Assembly (NCBI GenBank): GCA_017509375.1
Contig: JAFWPT010000333.1
Coordinates: forward strand, 1 to 9,262
Direction: 5' to 3'
Source of the DNA: Bacteroidales bacterium
GTDB taxonomy: Bacteria; Bacteroidota; Bacteroidia; Bacteroidales; UBA932
Length of the DNA stretch: 9,262 bases
Positions within the stretch are counted from its first letter, which is position 1. Every line of letters starts with the position of its first letter. The notes under the pieces are model-generated. The model made no database searches. It was not told the DNA's origin and saw nothing but the letters and a program-made list of their open reading frames with translations. This document shows positions 1-6,030 of this stretch, piece after piece. Made by a program: the position numbers and the translations under genes.

Positions 1-1077
1 ATCCTGAGTATGTGACCACTTGATTGCGAAGTTGTTGTACTCGTTGAACTCGGGCGTGTCCCGCTCGCCTGTCTGGTCATGTGAATAAGTAAAACCGAAA
101 CTGCCGTTGAACTTGTATTTTACCATGTAGCGGGAGTTCAAGTTCACAGCCCAGGAACCCATGGTGTAGTAGTCACCAGTAACGGAAAGGTCCAGATAGT
201 CGCCGAAAACGAAATACATACCGGCGTCCCTCAGGTAGAAACCGCGGGCTTGCTCTTCTCCGAAATTCGGCATAAGAAACCCGGTAGCGCGCTCGGGACG
301 CTTCGGGATGAAGCCGAATGGGAGTCCTACGAAAGGCAGTTTTACATCTTCGACGACCAGATATGCCGGGCCGAAAACGGTTTTCTTGGATGGTTCAGTA
401 ATCACCTTGGCAGAGGTTAGAGCCAGGTAATAGTGTGGATGGTCCAGCTCGCAGACCGTGTACTTTCCGTCGGTCATGTTGATGCTGTGGTCCGGCATCA
501 TCTTCACCCGACCTCCATGCATTATGGCGTTGTCCTCGTTGGTGATAATATTCTTGATGGAGGCTTTTCGGGTGTCAAAGTTGTAATGGACTTCGTCCAT
601 ATTGTAGGTCTTGCCTCCCTGCGTCATCACCGGCCTTCCTATCCATTCTCCCTTCAGGGAATCGTAGATGCCTTTGGCATAGACGGTGCCGGTTTTCATG
701 TTGTATTGCATGAATGCTGAAGTCAGCTTCAGGTCCTGATACTCCACGGATACGTCACCATAATAATATATCATGCGCTGTCCGTTCGTAAACACCTCTA
801 CGATAGAGTCTTTCGCTTGCGAAAAAGCAGGCATCTCCAGAGAACTCTTGGCCATCAGCGCCGCAGAATCGGCACGGTGCAGTGAATCGGCAATGCGAAT
901 TGAATCACGGCGTGCTATTTCCGCCGAGTCTAGCACGACTTCTCGGACAGTTTTGGGTACGGCGTTGTTGAATACCCTCCTAGCCCCCCTTCGCCCTACG
1001 TTCTGGGCGTCAAGGAGCTGTACGGATATTGCCGTCAGCATCACCAAAAAACAAAGTATTCGCGCCGTTATTCTCAA
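1..1077 (-). CDS. lptD: LPS assembly outer-membrane protein LptD, Bacteroidota type (5' part; 3' end outside window)
   Basis: LptD is the outer-membrane barrel that inserts lipopolysaccharide into the outer leaflet at the end of the Lpt bridge. The minus frame is open from 1077 to the window edge, giving 359 codons, so the C-terminal barrel is missing. The start is taken as TTG at 1077-1075, directly after an in-frame TAA (1080-1078). It gives a signal peptide with Arg2 and Arg6, a hydrophobic core at residues 7-22 and likely cleavage near Ala24-Gln25; the later ATG at 1041 would lose the charged n-region. Residues 47-76 are a charged stretch with repeated Asp-Ser pairs (D50, D58, D64, D70). 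Residues of about 100-230 read as an OstA/LptA-like beta domain (YYYGDVSVEYQ). From about 236 the text is typical of Bacteroidota LptD: LPFGFIPKRPERATGF, then GEEQARGFYLRDAG and alternating aromatic strands ending in KWSHTQD. The family call rests on recalled family patterns, not an alignment. Confidence 0.9.
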   Translation of the reverse strand, partial: MRITARILCFLVMLTAISVQLLDAQNVGRRGARRVFNNAVPKTVREVVLDSAEIARRDSIRIADSLHRADSAALMAKSSLEMPAFSQAKDSIVEVFTNGQRMIYYYGDVSVEYQDLKLTSAFMQYNMKTGTVYAKGIYDSLKGEWIGRPVMTQGGKTYNMDEVHYNFDTRKASIKNIITNEDNAIMHGGRVKMMPDHSINMTDGKYTVCELDHPHYYLALTSAKVITEPSKKTVFGPAYLVVEDVKLPFVGLPFGFIPKRPERATGFLMPNFGEEQARGFYLRDAGMYFVFGDYLDLSVTGDYYTMGSWAVNLNSRYMVKYKFNGSFGFTYSHDQTGERDTPEFNEYNNFAIKWSHTQD

Positions 1078-1093
1078 TTAATAATATTTTTAT

Positions 1094-1101
1094 TAAATTT
1101 G
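1094..1101 (+). promoter_or_regulatory. Putative -7 element of the amidase promoter
   Basis: TAAATTTG matches TAnnTTTG exactly and lies 26 bases before the TTG start at 1128, so the leader would be about 20 bases. I see no good TTG/TTTG about 20 bases upstream, which makes this the weaker of the two promoters here. Seven bases separate it from the oppositely oriented lptD -7 element. Confidence 0.4.
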
Positions 1102-1108
1102 CGAATCA

Positions 1109-1140
1109 CAAAAGTAACACAATTTTTTTGAAACACACAA
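1109..1140 (-). promoter_or_regulatory. Putative promoter of lptD
   Basis: On the minus strand TACTTTTG (1116-1109) matches the Bacteroidota -7 consensus TAnnTTTG exactly. A TTG (1140-1138) lies 21 bases upstream as a possible -33 element. Initiation would fall near 1102-1104, leaving a leader of about 25 bases before the TTG start at 1077. The -33 part lies inside the 5' end of the amidase gene. Confidence 0.5.
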
Positions 1141-2234
1141 TTTACTTGTTCCTGGCCGTCTTTATCGCGGTCTTCCCGGCGAAGGCCCAGAACCTTGGGC
1201 TGCACACCGTGGTTATCGATCCCGGACATGGCGGAACCGACCCCGGTGCCGTCAGCCGTGACGGGAAGAGTTACGAGAAAACGTTTACTATGGATATAGC
1301 CACCCGGCTTTCGGAAAAGATTAAGTCGGAGTGCCCCGGAGTAAAAGTCGTACTCACCCATGACAAAGACAAGACTGTTGCTCTCAATGACCGTGCCGCG
1401 ATTGCCAACAAGGCCAATGGGCAGTTGTTTATATCAATCCATATCAATTCCTGTCCCAAGACAGGGCCAAACGGTTATTCGGTACATGTCCTGGGCCAGT
1501 CGTCAAAAAAAGACAGGGACTTATTCGCATATAATATGGATGTATGCAAGCGGGAGAACTCCGTGATTCTGCTTGAAGATGATTATAGTACCAAGTATCA
1601 AGGCTTCGATCCGTCGGACCCGGAGTCATTCATATTCATGCAGTTGATGCAGAACTCCCATCTGGAGCAGAGCTTGTCTTTCGCCCAGTTGGTGTCCGAT
1701 GCTTTGGAGAAAGGCCCCATCTCCGCTAACCGCGGAATATGGCAGGACCCCTTCCTGGTGCTGTGGAAGACCGCCATGCCTTCAGTTCTTGTAGAACTTG
1801 GTTTCATTTCCAACTCCACTGACTTGTCCGTTTTGAAGAAATCGGCGGACAGGGACAAGATTGCAAGCTGCCTGTGTACTGCATTCAAAAAGTACAAGCA
1901 GAGCTATGACCTTAGCGTCGCCTTAGACGTAGAAGTAGAGGCTCCGGAGGCCGATGTACAGGAAGTGCCGGTAAAGGAGACGCCTAAGGTGCAACCTGCG
2001 GGTGTCCGTTACGGGGTGCAGATTTTTGCAGGCTCAAAGAAACTGGATTCAAAAGACAAGGCTTTCATGGGATACAAGCCATTTATCGTGAATGCCGGCA
2101 AAATGTACAAATATGTGGTAGGTGTTTCCGATTCACTGGAAAAAGCTAAAGCGGAACTTCCAAAGATCAGGAAAAAATATCCGGATGCTTTTTTGGTACG
2201 GATTGAGGGTGAAAAGTTATCTATAGCAAAATAG
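1128..2234 (+). CDS. Periplasmic N-acetylmuramoyl-L-alanine amidase (Amidase_3) with C-terminal SPOR-like domain
   Basis: A zinc amidase that cuts the bond between N-acetylmuramic acid and L-Ala in peptidoglycan, usually for daughter-cell separation. The chosen start is TTG 1128 (368 aa). It gives a clean signal peptide (MKHTIYLFLAVFIAVFPAKA, cleavage near Ala20-Gln21); the frame stays open upstream to a TTG at 1029, but that would run into lptD, and the first internal ATG would remove the active site. Visible catalytic parts are VVIDPGHGG (zinc ligand H34), SYEKT (ligand E50), SIHIN (ligand H105) and VELGFISN (catalytic E223). A long insert at about 117-200 separates the last two. An acidic, Pro-containing linker at about 267-292 leads to a SPOR-like module at 293-368 (YGVQIFAGS, MYKYVVG, then an amphipathic helix), a fold that binds denuded septal glycan. 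It is divergent from lptD, also an envelope gene. All catalytic residues are present. The symbol is left blank because Bacteroidota paralogues do not map neatly to AmiA/B/C. Confidence 0.93.
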   Translation: MKHTIYLFLAVFIAVFPAKAQNLGLHTVVIDPGHGGTDPGAVSRDGKSYEKTFTMDIATRLSEKIKSECPGVKVVLTHDKDKTVALNDRAAIANKANGQLFISIHINSCPKTGPNGYSVHVLGQSSKKDRDLFAYNMDVCKRENSVILLEDDYSTKYQGFDPSDPESFIFMQLMQNSHLEQSLSFAQLVSDALEKGPISANRGIWQDPFLVLWKTAMPSVLVELGFISNSTDLSVLKKSADRDKIASCLCTAFKKYKQSYDLSVALDVEVEAPEADVQEVPVKETPKVQPAGVRYGVQIFAGSKKLDSKDKAFMGYKPFIVNAGKMYKYVVGVSDSLEKAKAELPKIRKKYPDAFLVRIEGEKLSIAK

Positions 2235-2242
2235 TTTTTTTT
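2221..2242 (+). terminator. Possible weak intrinsic terminator after the amidase
   Basis: CTAT (2221-2224) and ATAG (2231-2234) can pair around AGCAAA, and eight T follow at 2235-2242. The stem is only four A/T-rich pairs and overlaps the stop codon, so it is a marginal candidate. No better hairpin with a T run is visible before dnaA. Confidence 0.25.
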
Positions 2243-2287
2243 GTCGATAGATATATATCTGCTGCAATTTTTTCCTAAATGGCTATT

Positions 2288-2302
2288 TTAGAATAATTCT
2301 AA
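2288..2302. repeat. Perfect 7+1+7 inverted repeat in the dnaA upstream region
   Basis: TTAGAAT and ATTCTAA are exact reverse complements separated by one A. No T run follows directly, so it does not look like a terminator; an operator for a dimeric regulator is possible. In such AT-rich DNA chance is also a real explanation. Confidence 0.4.
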
Positions 2303-2452
2303 TTTGTAAGTTTAGTGAAATATACGTTATTAGCGTGGGAGTGATTATGTAACGCACAGTTAATCAATATGTTGTAAATGCGGTGTTTTCACCTTGTTTT
2401 CCTAAATATATACAGCTAAAAATCATAAAAAACAATATCAAAAAGATTTTTT

Positions 2453-2478
2453 TTTGCATTTTTTTTCAACCAATTTTG
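2453..2478 (+). promoter_or_regulatory. Weak candidate promoter of dnaA
   Basis: CAATTTTG (2471-2478) differs from TAnnTTTG at one base. TTTG at 2453-2456 could act as the -33 element, but the spacer is only 14 bases, shorter than the usual 19-21. Initiation would fall near 2484, inside the left arm of the inverted repeat at 2481-2510. Other near-matches further upstream are no better, so the dnaA start site is unresolved. Confidence 0.25.
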
Positions 2479-2480
2479 CA

Positions 2481-2510
2481 ATCGCGATTGACCCTCCGGA
2501 CAGTCGCGAT
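2481..2510 (+). promoter_or_regulatory. Paired TCGCGA inverted repeat / potential 5' leader hairpin directly before dnaA
   Basis: ATCGCGATTG (2481-2490) and CAGTCGCGAT (2501-2510) can form a ten-pair stem with one G-U pair and the loop ACCCTCCGGA. The stem ends five bases before the dnaA ATG. Each arm also contains the palindrome TCGCGA (2482-2487 and 2504-2509), with centres 22 bases apart, about two helical turns. It could be a double operator in DNA, or an mRNA structure affecting translation if transcription starts upstream of 2481. Its GC-rich arms stand out sharply from the AT-rich surroundings. Confidence 0.6.
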
Positions 2511-2515
2511 TTCTA

Positions 2516-3940
2516 ATGAGCGAGAACGAGAGACATATAGGTATTTGGAATCACTTTCTTAAGATAGTGGAGCAGATCGTGGAACCTCAAAAGTTCACGA
2601 CCTGGTTCAAGCCTGTACGCCCGGTATCAATCGTCGATTCTACGCTCACCGTCGAGGTCCCTTCCGACTTTTTCAGGGAGTACCTTGAGGCTACCTATCT
2701 GGATGTAATCAAAAAAACCCTTAAAAGGGTGATAGGCTCGGATGCCAAACTGGTCTATCTTGTGCGTGCCGTACGCACGCAGCCTGCCCTTGCAGTGCCC
2801 GAAGCTACAGGCACTACGCCGGTCAACCGTGAGGTGAGCATCAACGTCCAGCCTACCGGCAACCCGAATCCTTTTGTGTATCCAGGATTGCACAGGATTC
2901 AGATAGACCCGAAATTGAATCCTGTCTATTGTTTTACGAACTTCATTGTAGGCGAGTGTAACAAGATGGGCTATACGGCCGGCTCCGCAATCTCCTCCGC
3001 CCCCGGAAAGACTTCGTTCAATCCCTTGTTCATTTTCGGCGGCCCCGGACTTGGCAAAACGCATCTGGCACAGGCTATAGGCATCGCCATTCACGAAAAG
3101 TATCCTGAATTGATTGTCCTGTACATAAACGGACATGATTTCAAGACCCAATATATGGATGCGGTAAACGTCCGCAATAAACTCACGGATTTTCTCGGCT
3201 TCTATAAAAAAATCGATGTACTTATCGTGGATGATATCCAGGACTTGCAGGGGCCGGGTACGCAGAACGCTTTCTTCAACATTTTCAACTATCTCCATCA
3301 GTCCGGCAAACAGCTGATATTTACGTCCGACCGGGCCCCTGTGGAGCTTCAGAACTTTGAAGACCGCCTGCTTTCCCGCTTCAAGTGGGGACTTTCCGTT
3401 GAGCTTCTGCATCCGGATTACGGTACCCGCCTGAAGATGCTGCAGGCTCTGTGTCGCAGGGAGGGTGTGAGCATAGGAGAGGATGTGCTCGAGTATCTGG
3501 CCTCCCATATCCGCACCAATTTCCGTGAACTCGAAGGAGCTTTCCTTTCCGTCATGGCCTATGCTACTGCAATGCATGCCGAGAATTCAGTGGAGCTTGC
3601 AGCTAAAGTTACCGAAAAAATCGTAAGCTCGCCCGTGAAGGAAATCACGATTGCTTCCGTACAGGCTGCTGTTTGCGAGTATTTCAATATCAGCGGCGAT
3701 GAATTGGTGTCCAAGTCACGCAAGCGCCAGATTGTACAGGCCAGGCAGATTTCCATGTATCTTTGCCGCAATCTTATCAGCAACTGCTCCCTGTCCACTA
3801 TTGGAGCCGAAACCGGCGGCAAGGATCATGCTACCGTGCTCCACTCCTGCAATATGGTCTCGGACCTTATGGCTACAGACAGGCTCTTCAAGAAGTATGT
3901 TTCCGACCTGGAAGCCCAGCTTCTCCCCGCACAAGCCTAA
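2516..3940 (+). CDS. dnaA: Chromosomal replication initiator protein DnaA
   Basis: DnaA is the AAA+ ATPase that binds DnaA boxes and opens the replication origin. At 474 aa it has normal length and all four domains. Domain I (about 1-85) has the family's WNHFLKIVEQIVEPQKFTTW-like helix, used for self-association and helicase loading. A variable linker covers about 90-133. Domain III starts near L134 and has Walker A GGPGLGKT (175-182, K181), Walker B VLIVDD (235-240), sensor 1 FTSDR, the LLSRF arginine region and the FRELEG sensor 2 helix. Domain IV has the DnaA-box signature GGKDHATVLHSC (434-445), close to the usual GGRDHTTVLHAC form. The ATG at 2516 gives the expected N-terminus. The next gene is pepD 21 bases downstream, not dnaN; dnaA apart from dnaN is common in Bacteroidota. 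Regulation may involve the inverted repeat just upstream. Confidence 0.98.
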   Translation: MSENERHIGIWNHFLKIVEQIVEPQKFTTWFKPVRPVSIVDSTLTVEVPSDFFREYLEATYLDVIKKTLKRVIGSDAKLVYLVRAVRTQPALAVPEATGTTPVNREVSINVQPTGNPNPFVYPGLHRIQIDPKLNPVYCFTNFIVGECNKMGYTAGSAISSAPGKTSFNPLFIFGGPGLGKTHLAQAIGIAIHEKYPELIVLYINGHDFKTQYMDAVNVRNKLTDFLGFYKKIDVLIVDDIQDLQGPGTQNAFFNIFNYLHQSGKQLIFTSDRAPVELQNFEDRLLSRFKWGLSVELLHPDYGTRLKMLQALCRREGVSIGEDVLEYLASHIRTNFRELEGAFLSVMAYATAMHAENSVELAAKVTEKIVSSPVKEITIASVQAAVCEYFNISGDELVSKSRKRQIVQARQISMYLCRNLISNCSLSTIGAETGGKDHATVLHSCNMVSDLMATDRLFKKYVSDLEAQLLPAQA

Positions 3941-3961
3941 TCACCTAATTCCATATAATAT

Positions 3962-5380
3962 ATGAACAGCGCGCGAGTTCTTGATATTTTCAAGGAAATA
4001 ACAACCATCCCCCGTGAATCAGGGCATGAAGGCCCCATTACCGACTGGCTCTGCGCCTGGGCGGAAAGCCGTTCACTGGAATTCAAAAGGGACGCAACCG
4101 GAAATGTACTTATTACCAGACCTGCCGCTCACGGAAAAGAAAACGTTCCGGTGATAGTGCTTCAGGCTCATCAGGATATGGTGTGTGAGAAGAATGCCGG
4201 TGTGGATTTCGATTTTCGTAAAGATCCTATACGCTACGTTATCGAAGACGGATGGATGATAGCAAAGGACACTACTCTCGGAGCCGATGACGGGATAGGA
4301 ATTGCGGCTTGCCTTGCCATGCTCGAAGACAGCGCTCCCACCGGAAAGCTTGAGTGCCTCTTCACCATTTCGGAAGAAACCGGAATGGATGGCGCGGAAG
4401 CCCTTGAAAGCGGCTTTTTCACTGGCAAAACCCTCATCAACCTGGACTCCGAAGACGAGGGACAGTTGTTCATTGGCTGCGCCGGCGGATTAAATACCAA
4501 TATCCGTTTCCGGTTTAACCGCGGGGCGGCGGAGCTGCAATTCGTGCGTTGTGGTATAAGCGGAGGCATAGGCGGCCATAGCGGCGACGATATTAATAAG
4601 GGGCGGGCAAATACCGTACAACTTATGGCCCGCTTCCTCTACAGTCAGCTTCCTTATGGTCTCCGGCTTGTGAGAATTGATGGCGGCGGAAAGCCTAATG
4701 CCATTGCACGTGAATGTGTTGCAGTGGTGGCAGTGCCGGACGCAGAGGCGTGTATTGCAGCATTCCATGCTTTCGGAGCCGATGTGGCGGAAGAGTTTCA
4801 TAAGACAGATCCCGGGCTGGCGTTCAATGCCGGGAAGGCCCTTGCCGATTCCTTGCCCTTGTCAGCTGCCGCCGGCAAACGCGTAATAAGTGCACTTTTG
4901 GCATGCCCCCACGGTGTCCAGGCTATGAGCCAGGATATCCCCGATTTGGTGCAGACTTCTACTAACCTGGCGAGCGTACATACGCTTGGGGGCAATTTGA
5001 TAGAAATCGTAACAAGCCAGCGCAGTTCTGCTACCAGCGAAAGGCGTGCAATTGCGGCGAAAGTTCGGGCGTGCTTCGAGCAGGCCGGCGCGGAGGTACG
5101 TCATATGTACGAATATCCCGGATGGAATCCGGATGTGAATTCTTACGTTCTTGCCAAAACTGTAGCCGCCTATCGCAAACTTTTCAATACGGAACCGGAG
5201 GTTAAAGCTATACATGCCGGTCTGGAGTGTGGCCTTTTCCTGCAGAAGTTCCCCGGCCTGGACATGATTTCCTTCGGCCCTACCCTTCGCGGGGTACATG
5301 CTCCCGGTGAAAAACTCGAGCTTGCATCTCTCGATAAGTTCGTATTGCTTCTGGATGAACTGGTACGTAATTACGAATAA
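3962..5380 (+). CDS. pepD: Aminoacyl-histidine dipeptidase (cytosolic non-specific dipeptidase, M20 family)
   Basis: A cytosolic two-metal dipeptidase that hydrolyses Xaa-His and many other dipeptides in peptide salvage. The 472 aa are close to the roughly 485 aa of E. coli PepD, and the M20C motifs are in order. These are QAHQDMV (H70, D72), TLGADDGIG (bridging D109), SEETGMDGA (catalytic E138 and metal ligand E139), INLDSEDEG (D162), the dimerisation or lid segment GGHSGDDINKGRAN near 200, AIHAGLECGLF, and the last ligand in LRGVHAPGE (H446). There is no signal peptide. The ATG at 3962 gives the family's usual N-terminus (LDIFKEITTIPRESGHEGPI). It lies 21 bases after dnaA with no terminator between, and rpe follows after 5 bases, so co-transcription is likely. 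The activity call is by family; the substrate range is not readable from sequence. Confidence 0.95.
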   Translation: MNSARVLDIFKEITTIPRESGHEGPITDWLCAWAESRSLEFKRDATGNVLITRPAAHGKENVPVIVLQAHQDMVCEKNAGVDFDFRKDPIRYVIEDGWMIAKDTTLGADDGIGIAACLAMLEDSAPTGKLECLFTISEETGMDGAEALESGFFTGKTLINLDSEDEGQLFIGCAGGLNTNIRFRFNRGAAELQFVRCGISGGIGGHSGDDINKGRANTVQLMARFLYSQLPYGLRLVRIDGGGKPNAIARECVAVVAVPDAEACIAAFHAFGADVAEEFHKTDPGLAFNAGKALADSLPLSAAAGKRVISALLACPHGVQAMSQDIPDLVQTSTNLASVHTLGGNLIEIVTSQRSSATSERRAIAAKVRACFEQAGAEVRHMYEYPGWNPDVNSYVLAKTVAAYRKLFNTEPEVKAIHAGLECGLFLQKFPGLDMISFGPTLRGVHAPGEKLELASLDKFVLLLDELVRNYE

Positions 5381-5385
5381 GGATT

Positions 5386-6030
5386 ATGTTGGTTTCACCG
5401 TCATTGCTTGCCGCAGATTTCCTGCATCTGGAGTCGGAAATTGAAAAGCTCAACCGAGGTGCCGACTGGATACATCTGGATGTTATGGACGGCACATTCG
5501 TTCCGAATATTTCCTTTGGCTTCAGTGTAATCGATGCTGTATCTAAGGTCGCGCAAAAGCCTATGGATGTGCATCTTATGGTGGTTCATCCTGAGCGTTG
5601 GTTTAAGAGGCTGGCGGATGATGGAGTGTCTTGTGTGAGCTTTCATCTGGAGGCGGCAGGAGATAGTACGGCCTCAAATATCGAGGCTATTCAGAACCTG
5701 GGAATGCGAGCCGGTGTGGTGATTAATCCCGACGTCCCGGTGCAGGAGCTTTTTCCATATATTGGGAAAGCGGATTTTTTCTTGATAATGAGTGTGTTCG
5801 CCGGTTTCGGCGGGCAGCAATTCATATACGAAACCCTAGACCGAGTGGCAGTAATCCGCGACGAAATCAATCGGCGTGGTTCTGATGCCCTTATTGAGGT
5901 TGACGGGGGAGTGTCGGCAAGCAATGCCGCTGCTCTCCGTGAAGCGGGAGCGACTATTCTTGTGGCCGGCAGTTCGGTATTCAAATCTCCGGATCCCGTG
6001 GCTGCGATGGAAGCTCTCAGGTCAGCCTGA
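5386..6030 (+). CDS. rpe: Ribulose-phosphate 3-epimerase
   Basis: Interconverts D-ribulose 5-phosphate and D-xylulose 5-phosphate in the non-oxidative pentose phosphate pathway, in the cytosol. The 214 aa are a full-length TIM barrel. It has the N-terminal SPSLLAADF, metal and catalytic residues H30 and D32 in WIHLDVMDGTFVPN, H63 in DVHLMV, the phosphate-binding GFGGQQF loop, D173 in EVDGGVSASN, and VAGSSVF near the C-terminus. The ATG at 5386 is 5 bases after the pepD stop, so this is probably the last gene of a dnaA-pepD-rpe transcript. Its last 14 bases overlap the 3' end of the convergent biotin ligase gene, and no terminator is visible, so the two transcripts probably overlap in antisense. 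Confidence 0.97.
   Translation: MLVSPSLLAADFLHLESEIEKLNRGADWIHLDVMDGTFVPNISFGFSVIDAVSKVAQKPMDVHLMVVHPERWFKRLADDGVSCVSFHLEAAGDSTASNIEAIQNLGMRAGVVINPDVPVQELFPYIGKADFFLIMSVFAGFGGQQFIYETLDRVAVIRDEINRRGSDALIEVDGGVSASNAAALREAGATILVAGSSVFKSPDPVAAMEALRSA

Larger units (their letters stand above)
2235..2515. other. AT-rich intergenic region upstream of dnaA
   Basis: This 281-base stretch has no credible coding frame and is far richer in A/T than the flanking genes. It contains a 12-base perfect palindrome AGATATATATCT (2249-2260), the palindrome TTAGAAT-A-ATTCTAA (2288-2302), a small GGTG-TTTT-CACC hairpin (2382-2393) and runs of A or T at 2427-2432, 2440-2444, 2447-2455 and 2459-2466. The last 30 bases hold the inverted repeat listed separately. 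I looked for DnaA boxes of the TTATNCACA type on both strands and found no clear match, so I do not call an origin. It presumably carries the dnaA promoter. Confidence 0.7.

Noticed and set aside
433..1081. Plus-strand frames at 433-720 and 773-1081
   Set aside because: They are antisense to lptD, whose minus frame is open throughout and recognisable; no promoter or family features support them.
1029..1127. N-terminal extension of the amidase to TTG 1029
   Set aside because: It would bury the signal peptide 33 residues in, overlap lptD by 49 bases and include the promoter elements in coding sequence.
2382..2393. GGTG-TTTT-CACC hairpin as a terminator or riboswitch part
   Set aside because: Only four pairs, no following T run, and no conserved partner elements; too small to call.
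2235..2515. Replication origin upstream of dnaA
   Set aside because: The region is AT-rich and next to dnaA, but I find no cluster of DnaA boxes (TTATNCACA or close variants). A GC-skew plot of the whole genome would decide.
2627..3577. 316-codon open frame antisense to dnaA
   Set aside because: It lies wholly within a certain dnaA gene, shows no recognisable motif and has shadow-frame composition.
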